64,000 nucleotides of DNA, from the NCBI GenBank assembly GCA_017456145.1, contig JAFTJZ010000006.1:1-64000 (forward strand), in the 5' to 3' direction. Below are positions 50,448 to 59,122 of this stretch, in pieces. Position 1 is the stretch's first letter. Each line of letters opens with the position of its first letter. The position numbers and the translations under genes are program-made. Under the pieces are notes generated by a model, which had not been told where the DNA came from, ran no database searches, and worked only from the letters and a program-made list of their open reading frames with translations. The stretch comes from Clostridia bacterium. Lineage in GTDB: Bacteria; Bacillota; Clostridia; Oscillospirales; CAG-272.

Positions 50448-50848
50448 GCCCCACAGATCACGCCGATCTCGGCGCACAGCCAAAAACGCTGGAGCAGCTG
50501 TTGGATGAGATCGAGGCGCGTGACGGGACGACAGCGCAGACGGCAGCCCCCACCCCTTCACCGTCGGACAAAGGAGGCTCGGCGGAAAATCCGCTCGCAG
50601 GGCTGATGTCCTCGCCCCAGCTGCTGCAGGTGATGGGAAAACTTCCTGCAATCTTATCGGCGGTGGGGGGCGGTGGCGCGGCGGGACATGGGAATGAGAA
50701 CGTGCCGCAAAAGAAGGATACCCCCGATGCACAGGCGCTGCTGTGCGCGTTGCGACCTTATCTGAATGAGCGCCGCCGCGGTGCTGTGGACAGTATGATG
50801 CAATTTTGGAAGATCCGTGCGTTGCTGCGCACCATCCGCCCGGAATGA
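50444..50848 (+). CDS. Small cluster gene 2: 134-aa protein with conserved C-terminus
   Basis: 134 aa in ATGA overlap with gene 1. The N-terminal half is low-complexity (Thr/Ala/Pro/Ser) around N-P-L-A-G-L-M-S-S-P-Q-L-L. The C-terminal helix block A-L-L-C-A-L-R-P-Y-L-N-E-R-R (about residues 97-110), then A-V-D-S-M-M-Q-F-W-K-I looks conserved. No signal peptide. Function unknown. Confidence 0.65.
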   Translation: MSPTDHADLGAQPKTLEQLLDEIEARDGTTAQTAAPTPSPSDKGGSAENPLAGLMSSPQLLQVMGKLPAILSAVGGGGAAGHGNENVPQKKDTPDAQALLCALRPYLNERRRGAVDSMMQFWKIRALLRTIRPE

Positions 50849-50876
50849 CGGCACGCACAGAGAGAGGAGGAAAGCG

Positions 50877-51335
50877 GTGTACGCATCCAACCGATATGAC
50901 AGAGAGATGATGCGCGTTCCCAAAAATTATGCAGGCAATGCCTTTGCCCGATCCGGCGTGCGGGAGGAGAGCGCGGTAGCAGACACGCCCGCCGAACCGA
51001 TGATGCAGGCGACGGCGGCAGAACGGGAGGAGCTGCCGCAAACGGTCTACGAGGAGACGCCGATGCAGCAGCAGGATCATCTGCCGCAGCAGGACGAGAT
51101 GACGCCGTCCGCAAAAGAAGATGCGTCAAGCGTGCAGGCAATGACCACCACGCTGCCGACCGAGGCCGAAAAGCCTCGGTCCCATGAGTCACTGCTGCGA
51201 TTGGGGCTGGGACAGGAAGAAATGCTTTTGCTCGGCTTGATGCTGCTTTTACACGGTGATAACGGTAAGGGGGGAGCGGCGGGGCAGATGGATGAGCTAT
51301 GGTGGCTGCTTTTGCTCCTTCTTGCTCTGGGATAA
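50877..51335 (+). CDS. Small cluster gene 3: 152-aa protein with Leu-rich C-terminus
   Basis: 152 aa from GTG 50877 (GAGAGGAGG upstream). The N-terminus is Y-A-S-N-R-Y-D-R-E-M-M-R-V-P-K-N-Y-A-G-N-A-F. The middle is Glu/Gln-rich and probably disordered. The C-terminus has two hydrophobic Leu-rich stretches (about residues 115-127 and 139-151) split by a short acidic/Gly loop; each is short for a transmembrane helix. This design is seen, to my recollection, in small sporulation-related proteins of Clostridia. It ends before the convergent repeat copy C. Confidence 0.6.
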   Translation: MYASNRYDREMMRVPKNYAGNAFARSGVREESAVADTPAEPMMQATAAEREELPQTVYEETPMQQQDHLPQQDEMTPSAKEDASSVQAMTTTLPTEAEKPRSHESLLRLGLGQEEMLLLGLMLLLHGDNGKGGAAGQMDELWWLLLLLLALG

Positions 51336-51356
51336 GCATTCCGAACGAGAACGAAA

Positions 51357-51462
51357 AAGGAGCTGTGCCATAACGCAGTCCCGTAAAAAGTCGATAACAG
51401 GCTTTTTCGCCCAAAAAACGATGGGGTGAGTATCAAATGCCGTTTTGCATTTGACTCACCCC
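51357..51462. repeat. Convergent-junction repeat, copy C
   Basis: Lead block AGGAGCTGTGCCATAACGCA, then hairpin GGGGTGAGTATCAAATGC / GCATTTGACTCACCCC (51423-51462). It lies between genes ending at 51335 and 51553. Confidence 0.78.
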
Positions 51463-51552
51463 GGTCATTGTCGTCAAGAGAAGTTGGAGCGTTTCCCCAA
51501 TTCCCCGAAACGGTGTATATTCGAGAAAAAGTGATTCATAGGGAGCGCTTTT

Positions 51553-52566
51553 TTATTCCATCTCGATGGCGAGCAGATCCAAAGATTTCCCGAAATCGTT
51601 GAGCTCGACGGAAAGCTCACTTTGCAGCTCGCGAATGAGCGTTTCCACGCAAGCATATTGATAACGCTGCATCAGCTCGGTGATGTTGGCAACCAGATAA
51701 TCCTGCTCCAGCGGTTGGCGCTCCAGAATGTAGAACCCGTCCTCGGTCTGGACGATGTCACTGTATTCGCCAACCTCCAAGGAGAAGGCTGCCTGTTCAT
51801 ATGCCTCATCGTATTCACCGCGGGTGAAATAGTAAGGGGTACTGACCATCATGACGTCCTCATTGTAGACCGAGCCGATCAGGCTTTCAAATTCGGTGCC
51901 GCTTTCCAGCTTTGCCATAACCTCCTCGGCTCTGGCGCGGTTATCCTCTACACTCTCGCCCTCATCGTTGGCGATGTAGATGTGATACACGGCGCAAAAG
52001 CCGTCCTCCTGCGCAAAGGTCAGAAATTCCAGCTGATCGGAGATGATCAGGTCAAGATCCATCATGGCATACATCAGCTCGTTCTGGCAAAAGTCCGTGC
52101 CGACGGTAAAACGAACCAGATGATCGGTCAGGTACAGCTCCTTGAGCGATGCGATATAATCCTTGCGGCTGCCGATCTCATCGACCATCTCGTCGATGGC
52201 TTGCTGTACGGATTCCTGAATCGCCTCGTCGTTGATGTCGATCATGAAGGTCTCGCAGTGGGATAGCACAGCGTAGTTGGCGGTGAGATTGTTCAATACG
52301 TAGTCGGTCAGCTCGGGCAGATACTGTGCTGCCGTTGCGGGATCATCCCAAATGCCTTGCCCATAATAAGATTCCATGATGTCGCGATAAGAGAGCGTTA
52401 CGTAGCGCAGCTCTTCATAATAAATATCGTAGCCTTCGCAAGTTCCCACGACCGTCATCTCCAGTTCACTGCTTTCGATGGGCTTGGAGGAGGTGGAGCA
52501 GGCTGTGAGAGACAGAGCGAGCGCGAGTAACACGCAGGCGAGCATGATTCGGTTGTTGATTTTCAT
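51553..52566 (-). CDS. PrsA-like peptidyl-prolyl isomerase lipoprotein
   Basis: 337 aa from ATG 52566 (AAAGGA upstream; ATG 52575 overlaps that site). The signal peptide ends in lipobox LTAC (Cys about 23). A SurA_N/trigger-like helical region covers about 40-190. A parvulin rotamase domain covers about 195-290, with Y-H-I-Y-I-A near 195, then an A-E-E-V-M-A-K-L-E-S-G-T-E-F block, and S-D-I-V-Q-T-E-D-G-F-Y-I-L near 275. It helps fold exported proteins on the outer face of the membrane. It has a -10 box (TATAAT, minus strand at 52629-52634) but no good -35. Confidence 0.82.
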   Translation of the reverse strand: MKINNRIMLACVLLALALSLTACSTSSKPIESSELEMTVVGTCEGYDIYYEELRYVTLSYRDIMESYYGQGIWDDPATAAQYLPELTDYVLNNLTANYAVLSHCETFMIDINDEAIQESVQQAIDEMVDEIGSRKDYIASLKELYLTDHLVRFTVGTDFCQNELMYAMMDLDLIISDQLEFLTFAQEDGFCAVYHIYIANDEGESVEDNRARAEEVMAKLESGTEFESLIGSVYNEDVMMVSTPYYFTRGEYDEAYEQAAFSLEVGEYSDIVQTEDGFYILERQPLEQDYLVANITELMQRYQYACVETLIRELQSELSVELNDFGKSLDLLAIEME

Positions 52567-52719
52567 ACGGGTCATCCTTTCCGTGAGTCCGATGTGTGAC
52601 GGCGTCGGTCAAACGCCATTCACCTTATATTATACTCCTATATTATGACCTATTTGTGAATGAACGCACATTTTTTCGATTTTTTTCGCAAAAAAAGCAG
52701 CAAAAACTAAAAAAAGGAC

Positions 52720-52748
52720 TATACAAACGAAATAAAAGATGGTATAAT
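52720..52748 (+). promoter_or_regulatory. Possible promoter for the lipid kinase gene
   Basis: TATACA, 17-base spacer, TATAAT. The -35 box is a partial match. About 140 bases of leader follow, with no structure recognised. Confidence 0.5.
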
Positions 52749-52885
52749 ATGTATGGCGCTGCATATGAGCTGCGATTTTTTGCCGCCGTCCCGGGGACGG
52801 TACGGTGGATTTTCGCATCCTTGCACGAACCGATACACAAAAGGATGTCCCGCACAAGCTAGGTCTGTGTGGGCAACGGAATCTC

Positions 52886-53806
52886 ATGCAACACATTTTT
52901 GTTCTCAATCCTGCAGCAGGACAGACGGATACCACTGCGACACTGGCACAAAAGATTCAAGCGACCCTTGGCCGGAGTGCGGTCATTTATTATACCAAGG
53001 GCATCGGCGATGCGACGGCGTTCGTGCGGAAATATGCGCAGACCCATACAGAGGATTCCCTGCGTTTTTATGCCTGCGGAGGAGACGGGACATTTTCCGA
53101 GGTGGTCGGCGGCGCCGTGGGATTTTCTCACGTCGCGGTTGGGCTGATTCCCGTCGGAACGGGCAACGATTTTGTCCGCAATTTCAAAAGCAGTGAGAGC
53201 TTTCTGTCCATTGACTGTCAGCGCGATGGCAAAGAGATCCCGATCGATCTGTTGCGCTGCAACGACCGCTATTGCGTCAATATGCTCAACACGGGCTTTG
53301 ATTGCGAGGTGGTCGCAAAGATGCAGGAGATCAAGCGTCGCGTTCCTGCGGGTATGGCATATGCGTTGGGAGTCGTTATTGAATTGATCAAAAAGCCGTG
53401 TGCAACCATGACTGTGTACGCGGACGGTGAGCTTGTCGACAGCGGCAAGCGGCTTTTGTGCGCGGTGGGCAACGGCAGCTTTTACGGTGGCGGGTATCAT
53501 CCGCTGCCCGATGCCTCGCTCTCGGACGGCTATATGGACATTTGTCTTGTCAAGAACGTCAGCCGTCCCCGCTTTGTTACATTGATCGGAAAATATAAAA
53601 AAGGAACGCATATCGTTCCTAAGACCAAAAAGATTATTCGGGTTCTTCGCTGCCGCAAGCTGTTGCTCGAATTTCCCGAGGCGCGGCGGGTCAGCATCGA
53701 CGGAGAATTGATCATGCTGGATCGCTGTGAGGTGGAGGTCCTCCCCGCGGCGCTGCGTTTGGTGTTGCCTGTGGGCTGTGCCATGCTGCACGACGAGGGC
53801 TTATAA
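52886..53806 (+). CDS. Diacylglycerol kinase-family lipid kinase
   Basis: 306 aa from ATG 52886 (the GTG at 52805 lacks a ribosome binding site). The DGK catalytic domain has V-L-N-P-A-A-G near the start, the ACGGDGTFSEVV nucleotide site near 60, and G-T-G-N-D-F-V-R near 90. It is of the YegS/DagK/BmrU type, which phosphorylates diacylglycerol or a related lipid. Its stop shares one base with the next ATG. Confidence 0.9.
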   Translation: MQHIFVLNPAAGQTDTTATLAQKIQATLGRSAVIYYTKGIGDATAFVRKYAQTHTEDSLRFYACGGDGTFSEVVGGAVGFSHVAVGLIPVGTGNDFVRNFKSSESFLSIDCQRDGKEIPIDLLRCNDRYCVNMLNTGFDCEVVAKMQEIKRRVPAGMAYALGVVIELIKKPCATMTVYADGELVDSGKRLLCAVGNGSFYGGGYHPLPDASLSDGYMDICLVKNVSRPRFVTLIGKYKKGTHIVPKTKKIIRVLRCRKLLLEFPEARRVSIDGELIMLDRCEVEVLPAALRLVLPVGCAMLHDEGL

Positions 53807-54348
53807 TGGGCAATCCGAATGTGAAGGACTGTTTGGTGCTGTCCGATACCCATGGGCACGAGCGTCTGCTTTGGAAGGTAGCCAAAACCATCAATTTCCG
53901 TCCCGCGGCGATTTTGTTTCTCGGCGACGGACTTCGGGACATGGAGGTGCTTTCCTCCATTCCTTCGTTGCGCGATGTGCCGCTGTGGGCGGTATCGGGC
54001 AACTGTGACAGCTTTTTCTCCCTGCGTGCGACCGAATCGATGACGCGGGTGCTGCCTCTTTTCGGACACAAGATCTTTATGACGCACGGACATCTGTATG
54101 GTGTGCGCGGTGGGCTTGACGTCGCTGTACAAAATGCGGTGGAGGCGGGCGCGGATGTGTTTCTGTACGGACATACACACGTAGCCGAGGAGCATACCGT
54201 CGCCTTGTCGGACGCGCAGGGGCAGGAGCGGTGTGTGCTGGTCGCCAACCCCGGCAGCCTTGGTGAGCCGCGTGACGGAGGGGGACATCGCTTTGGCGTG
54301 CTGACACTGACGGCCGACGGAGCCTTGTTCGGACACGGGCAGGTATAA
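53806..54348 (+). CDS. YfcE/MJ0936-type metallophosphoesterase
   Basis: 180 aa in TAATG overlap with the lipid kinase. Metal-binding motifs appear in order: LSDTHGH (about 12-18), FLGDG (about 38), SGNCD (about 64), THGH (about 92), GHTHV (about 120) and N-P-G-S. It is a small soluble phosphodiesterase of the YfcE family, two-metal dependent. The natural substrate is unknown. Confidence 0.9.
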   Translation: MGNPNVKDCLVLSDTHGHERLLWKVAKTINFRPAAILFLGDGLRDMEVLSSIPSLRDVPLWAVSGNCDSFFSLRATESMTRVLPLFGHKIFMTHGHLYGVRGGLDVAVQNAVEAGADVFLYGHTHVAEEHTVALSDAQGQERCVLVANPGSLGEPRDGGGHRFGVLTLTADGALFGHGQV

Positions 54349-54380
54349 AAAAACGGGCAGCCTCAAAAGAGAGTGCCCGT
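54346..54380 (-). terminator. Terminator of spoVG
   Basis: On the minus strand ACGGGCA and TGCCCGT form a 7-bp stem with a 14-base loop, followed by TTTTTTA. It is on the opposite side of the phosphoesterase stop. Confidence 0.65.
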
Positions 54381-54478
54381 ATCTTCGGATTCGGCAAAAG
54401 GGGTTACTGCCTCCGCGCGAATATCGATGTGTCACGCGATGTGACGATAAAGAACCCGTAACAATCATCCGATTTCAG

Positions 54479-54503
54479 GGCCTGTCGCCGATGGCGACAG
54501 GCA
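54479..54503. other. Perfect hairpin after spoVG
   Basis: GCCTGTCGCC-GAT-GGCGACAGGC lies in the 165-base gap between the spoVG stop and its terminator. It has no U-run. Confidence 0.5.
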
Positions 54504-54545
54504 TCCCAAAATCAGATCGATTGAAATCGATGTGGCTACCGCAAA

Positions 54546-54899
54546 TCAAAGCTCCACAAACGCGGGCGTGTCTTCGCCGCCGGCCACGGCAGATGCGGTG
54601 TCCGCACCTTCGGCATACGCATCGCCGTCCGATTCTTCAAACGTGGCGCGTGCCTGCTCGTAAGCGGTGAGAACCTCCTGTTCCAGCATGGTGCGGAAGG
54701 TGGAATTGATGGGGTGCGTGATGTCATGGAACGAACCGTCCATGTTCTTACGGCTGGGCATGACGATGAAATAACGATCGCGTGCGTAGATAACCTTGAT
54801 GTCGTGAACGGCAAGCTGCCCGTCAAAGGTGACGGATATAATGGCTCGCATGGGCCCCTCGTCGAAGAGCTTTCTTACTTTGATGTCGGTGATTTTCAT
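54546..54899 (-). CDS. spoVG: Septation/sporulation regulator SpoVG
   Basis: 117 aa from ATG 54899 (AAAGGAG upstream). The conserved core MKITDIKVRKL, M-R-A-I-I-S-V-T-F-D and F-I-V-M-P-S-R-K then H-P-I-N-S are present. SpoVG is an RNA/DNA-binding regulator of sporulation and other stationary-phase traits. The C-terminus carries an extra Glu/Asp/Ala-rich tail of about 25 residues beyond the core. I see no sigma-H promoter match. Confidence 0.95.
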   Translation of the reverse strand: MKITDIKVRKLFDEGPMRAIISVTFDGQLAVHDIKVIYARDRYFIVMPSRKNMDGSFHDITHPINSTFRTMLEQEVLTAYEQARATFEESDGDAYAEGADTASAVAGGEDTPAFVEL

Positions 54900-55158
54900 T
54901 TGTAGTCTCCTTTCTTTTCCGCGTGAACCGTGGAAATCTCTCCCGGTTGCGGATGTTGTTGATTTATATAAATATAGTAGAGTGGAATGCATATCAGACA
55001 GTTGCGACGATACAATGTCGCTTGAACATCTATATTATAAAAAATTAATGTGACAACTATTCAATAAAACTTCGTTTTTTTTGTGAAGTTGTGTAAATAT
55101 TTTTTTAACAAACAGACTTGAGTTGCTCTCAAATGCAGGGAAAGGATCGGTAAGCCTT

Positions 55159-56568
55159 ATGTCTACACCCAACACCCATTATACGGCGGCAGAGCTTTCC
55201 CGTATGCTCGACGGTGTCAGATCCGTGTATTTTCTCGGTATCGGTGGGATCAGTATGTCCTCGCTTGCCGTACTGACAAGACAATTGGGATATCGGGTTG
55301 GCGGGTACGATCGTACCGAGACGTCGTTGACCAAGGCACTGGCGCAAAAGGGGATCGTCGTGGATACTCTGGCCGATGCTCACCATACGGATACGTACGA
55401 TGCCGTCGTGTATACGGTTGCGATTCCCGAGGATCAGCCTGAATTGAACGAGGCAAAGAGACGCGGCTTGCCGCTGATCTCCCGCTCCAACTACATGGGC
55501 TATCTGATGACGGCTTATCGCAGCCGCATCGGCGTTGCCGGAACGCATGGAAAAAGCACTACGACAGGGATGCTGGCCGAGATTTTTTTTGCTGCCGATG
55601 CCGAGCCCACCGTGCTGTGCGGTGCGGTTCTGCCAAGGCTGGGCAGTGCGTTTTCGGTTGGCGGTCGGGAGCATATGCTCTTTGAGGCCTGCGAATACAT
55701 GGACTCCTTTCTGGATTTTTACCCGACGATGGCCGTCGTACTGAATACCGAACTGGATCATGTGGATTATTTTTGTGATATTGCGCAGATGCGGGCATCC
55801 TATGCGGCCTTTGCCGACAAGGTAGGAGCGCAGGGTTATGTGGTCTGCAATGCCGATGACGAGCATACCATGATCGCGTTGCAACACTGTGTCGGTCGAC
55901 GCGTGACCTTTGGAATCGAGGCGGATGCGGATTATGTGGCCTCGGATATCAGGCTCGAAAAAGAAACGCGGGAGCAAAGCTTTGCTCTGTGTTGCCGCGG
56001 GGAATACCTTGGCCGTATTTCATTGCGTGTGCAGGGACGCCACAATGTTTATAACGCGTTGGCGGCAGCCTGCGCGGCACGGGAGCAGGGAATTTGTATG
56101 CGCGCCATTACCGCAGGACTTTGGAATTTTACGGGCGTACATAGACGCATGGAATATAAAGGACAGCTTGCCGGTGCGGCATTGTATGACGATTATGCGC
56201 ACCATCCCACCGAGATCCGCTCCTCCGTTGAGGCGGCGCGGGCGATGGGATGCGGACGATTGATCTGTGTCTTTCAATCGCACACCTACAGCCGTACGGC
56301 AGCACTGTTTGATGAATTTGTTGCCGCGTTGCGCGATGCCGATGCGGTGATTATCGCACCGATCTATGCAGCACGAGAGCAGAATACATATGGTATCAGC
56401 GAGGCATCATTGGCTGCGGCACTGCAGGATAAGGGGATCCCCGCAAGCTGTGGCGAGAGCCTTGACGACACTGCCGCGCAGCTGCTTGCGACCGTTCGCC
56501 CGGGCGATACCGTGCTTGTGATGGGCGCAGGAGACATTGAGAGGATATATCCCTTGCTCTTCCGATGA
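55159..56568 (+). CDS. murC: UDP-N-acetylmuramate--L-alanine ligase
   Basis: 469 aa from ATG 55159 (GGAAAGGA upstream with long spacing; the TTG-type start at 55123 is less likely). The N-terminal Rossmann motif YFLGIGGISMSSLA is near residue 25, the ATP site GVAGTHGKSTTTG near 123, and the D-D-Y-A-H-H-P-T-E segment near 345. It adds L-Ala to UDP-MurNAc, the first peptide step of peptidoglycan. It is divergent from spoVG. Confidence 0.96.
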   Translation: MSTPNTHYTAAELSRMLDGVRSVYFLGIGGISMSSLAVLTRQLGYRVGGYDRTETSLTKALAQKGIVVDTLADAHHTDTYDAVVYTVAIPEDQPELNEAKRRGLPLISRSNYMGYLMTAYRSRIGVAGTHGKSTTTGMLAEIFFAADAEPTVLCGAVLPRLGSAFSVGGREHMLFEACEYMDSFLDFYPTMAVVLNTELDHVDYFCDIAQMRASYAAFADKVGAQGYVVCNADDEHTMIALQHCVGRRVTFGIEADADYVASDIRLEKETREQSFALCCRGEYLGRISLRVQGRHNVYNALAAACAAREQGICMRAITAGLWNFTGVHRRMEYKGQLAGAALYDDYAHHPTEIRSSVEAARAMGCGRLICVFQSHTYSRTAALFDEFVAALRDADAVIIAPIYAAREQNTYGISEASLAAALQDKGIPASCGESLDDTAAQLLATVRPGDTVLVMGAGDIERIYPLLFR

Positions 56569-56723
56569 GGGACTTGCGTACATAAGCCCAAATAAGGTTG
56601 ATCGATTCCGATACGGCTCGAATATTTTTGAAATCCCAAAAAACACATTATATAAAAAGTTTTGTGGTGGTTGCACCAGAGCAACGTTTCCACCGCAAAG
56701 CATACTGAAAGGCGGAACACCTC

Positions 56724-59006
56724 ATGAAACAGTTATCCCGCGCCCGCACCTCACGCTCGCACAGTACCACTGTGCCGTCCATGCGCAGCCATATTCGTTC
56801 GGCGGCATGGGTCGCCGCGCCTGCGATGATCGAAACACCGCGCTTGACTCGTCGATTCACCTTGCCCGAGGAGGTCAACCGCGCCTGTCTTGAAATAACG
56901 GGACTCGGTTATTTCGAGGCGTATTGCAACGGTGAGCGCATCGGGGAGGATCTGTTTGTTCCTGCTGTTTCGGATTACTGCAAGCGGGAGCTGAAAAATC
57001 TGCTTTATCCGCTGCGCGATAACTTCTCTTACCGTACGTATTATCTGAAATACGATGTGACTCCCTATCTGCACGCGGGAGAGAATACGCTGGAGATTGT
57101 GCTGGGGAACGGTTGGTTCCGCCAGCGCGCCCGCAACGTTGAGGGGGAGATGCACTACGGCGACAGCTTGCGCGCCCTTTATGCGCTGACCGCTAAGCAT
57201 CCCTCGGGTGAGACGGTCATCCTCTCGGATGGCAGCGAGAGCTGCAGCGCAACCGAAATTGCAGCGTGTGAGCTGTTTCTCGGAGAGAAACACGATTATG
57301 TCACACCCGTATCGGACAAGCATTATCCCGTACAGGTCGTAGAAATGAAGACGCAGCTGACCGAGCAGAAATGTCCCCCCGATCGCGTCATCCGTACCAT
57401 CGACCCTTGCCTTGTGTGGGAGCGTGACGGTGTGCGGCTGTACGATTGCGGTGAGGTGATCAGTGGCTACGTGCGGCTGGCTGCACAGGGAGCGCGCGCA
57501 CGCATCTTTGTGCATCACAGCGAGGAGCTGACACCTGAAGGAACGCTTGATTTCGGTACTACGGGTGGAGCACACCTCTGTGCTAACGGCGAGCACCAGA
57601 TCCAATACGACGTGTTTGATACGGATGGGCAGCCCCGCAGCCTCGCTCCCCGTTTCTTGTGGCATACCTTCCGCTATTTTACCGTGCAATGCGAGGGCGC
57701 CGCACCGACAGATTGTCTGACGGATGTGCGCGTGGAGGTCGTACACAGCGATGTCGCCATTACCTCCTCCTTCGAATCCGACAGTGAGGCGCTCAATTGG
57801 CTCTACGAGGCATATCTGCGTACCCAGCTGGACAATATGCATGGCTCCATCCCCTCGGATTGTCCCCACCGTGAACGTCTGGGGTACACGGGTGACGGGC
57901 AGGTAGCTTGCGACGCGGCTATGCTGATGCTGGATACCAAGAGCTTTTACGAAAAATGGATCACGGATATCATCGATGGACAGGACAAGACTACAGGTCA
58001 CGTGCAGCACACCGCCCCTTTTATGGGCGGTGGCGGCGGCCCCTGCGGTTGGGGTGGTGCGGTCATTGAGGTGCCGTATCAGTATTATCGGCATTATGGC
58101 GGGACGGATAAGCTGCTTTTGTGGTATCCCGCCATGCGCAAATATGTGCAATACATTCTGACACGCTGTGACGACGGCCTTGTGACACGCGAGGAGGAGG
58201 GGGGCTGGTGCCTTGGCGACTGGGCCTCCATCGGAGAGATGCGCCTTCCCGAGCCGTATGTCAACAGCTGTCTGTTCCTGCGCTTTTTGCGGGAGCTGTC
58301 GGAGATCGCCCGTCTGTTGGGGCTGCCCGCAGATGCCGAGCAATACGATACCCTCTTTGAGGAGATGCGGCAGGCTGTGATCGACAAGTATTATCATGCG
58401 GACACGGGTGATTTCTGGGACGGTACGCAAGCGGCGAATGCCTTCGCACTGGATGTGGATATTGCACCCGACGGACGTACACTGGAGAATCTGACGGCGT
58501 ATTACGAGCAGCTGGGTTACCTTGACACCGGCTTTATCGGAACGGATCTTCTCTTTGACGTGCTGCTGCGAAACGGAAAGATCGATCTCGCCTATGCGCT
58601 GATGACGGGAGACAAGAAGGGGAGCTATCTGTGGATGAAACGGCAGGGGGCAACGACGCTGTACGAATATCTCGACGGCGGTGGATCACACTGTCACCCG
58701 ATGTTCGGCGCCCCCGCTAAATATCTGTTCCGTCATTTTCTCGGTATCTGCAAGCATTTCATTACCGAGCAGCCGCGTATAGAGGAAACGCTGCGCATCT
58801 CACCCATGATCCCGCGCGCTGCCCGCAGCATGAGCGGCAGTATTTCCACCGCACAGGGAGACATCAGTGTCGCATGGCACCGAGAGGGAGAGCAGGTCGA
58901 GATCAGCGTCGGTATCCCGGAGGGCTTGCGCGCAATCTTCGCTTATGGAGGCATGGAGACTGAGCTGCACCCGGGAGAGAGCACCTTTATCTTTCGCGAA
59001 CGGTAA
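56724..59006 (+). CDS. GH78 alpha-L-rhamnosidase
   Basis: 760 aa (AAAGGCGG upstream). N-terminal beta domains (F-E-A-Y-C-N-G-E-R-I-G near 78) precede an (alpha/alpha)6 barrel. The signature DCPHRERLGYTGD is near 385, with G-A-T-T-L-Y-E-Y-L-D near 650 holding the candidate base Glu. GH78 enzymes release L-rhamnose from plant polysaccharides and flavonoid glycosides. No signal peptide. The preceding gap has a remnant hairpin near 56650-56700. Confidence 0.92.
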   Translation: MKQLSRARTSRSHSTTVPSMRSHIRSAAWVAAPAMIETPRLTRRFTLPEEVNRACLEITGLGYFEAYCNGERIGEDLFVPAVSDYCKRELKNLLYPLRDNFSYRTYYLKYDVTPYLHAGENTLEIVLGNGWFRQRARNVEGEMHYGDSLRALYALTAKHPSGETVILSDGSESCSATEIAACELFLGEKHDYVTPVSDKHYPVQVVEMKTQLTEQKCPPDRVIRTIDPCLVWERDGVRLYDCGEVISGYVRLAAQGARARIFVHHSEELTPEGTLDFGTTGGAHLCANGEHQIQYDVFDTDGQPRSLAPRFLWHTFRYFTVQCEGAAPTDCLTDVRVEVVHSDVAITSSFESDSEALNWLYEAYLRTQLDNMHGSIPSDCPHRERLGYTGDGQVACDAAMLMLDTKSFYEKWITDIIDGQDKTTGHVQHTAPFMGGGGGPCGWGGAVIEVPYQYYRHYGGTDKLLLWYPAMRKYVQYILTRCDDGLVTREEEGGWCLGDWASIGEMRLPEPYVNSCLFLRFLRELSEIARLLGLPADAEQYDTLFEEMRQAVIDKYYHADTGDFWDGTQAANAFALDVDIAPDGRTLENLTAYYEQLGYLDTGFIGTDLLFDVLLRNGKIDLAYALMTGDKKGSYLWMKRQGATTLYEYLDGGGSHCHPMFGAPAKYLFRHFLGICKHFITEQPRIEETLRISPMIPRAARSMSGSISTAQGDISVAWHREGEQVEISVGIPEGLRAIFAYGGMETELHPGESTFIFRER

Positions 59007-59034
59007 TATTTTGTAAAACTTCAAGTAAAACATG

Positions 59035-59069
59035 GTCTGCTGCTCTTGACAGAGCGGCAGACTTTTGTT
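59035..59069 (+). terminator. GH78 terminator overlapping the holB promoter
   Basis: GTCTGCTGCTC and GAGCGGCAGAC form an 11-bp stem (one G-U) whose loop is exactly TTGACA, followed by TTTTGTT. Confidence 0.7.
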
Positions 59070-59074
59070 ATAAT
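59046..59074 (+). promoter_or_regulatory. Sigma-A promoter of holB
   Basis: TTGACA (in the terminator loop), 17-base spacer, TATAAT. Confidence 0.82.
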
Positions 59075-59122
59075 ATAAGTTGGATGTTTATACAAATGTT
59101 ATGGACACGCGGAGGTGGGATC

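Noticed and set aside
56751..58430. 559-codon open frame on the minus strand
   Set aside because: It is antisense to the GH78 gene, whose catalytic signature is intact. No supporting start or homology seen.
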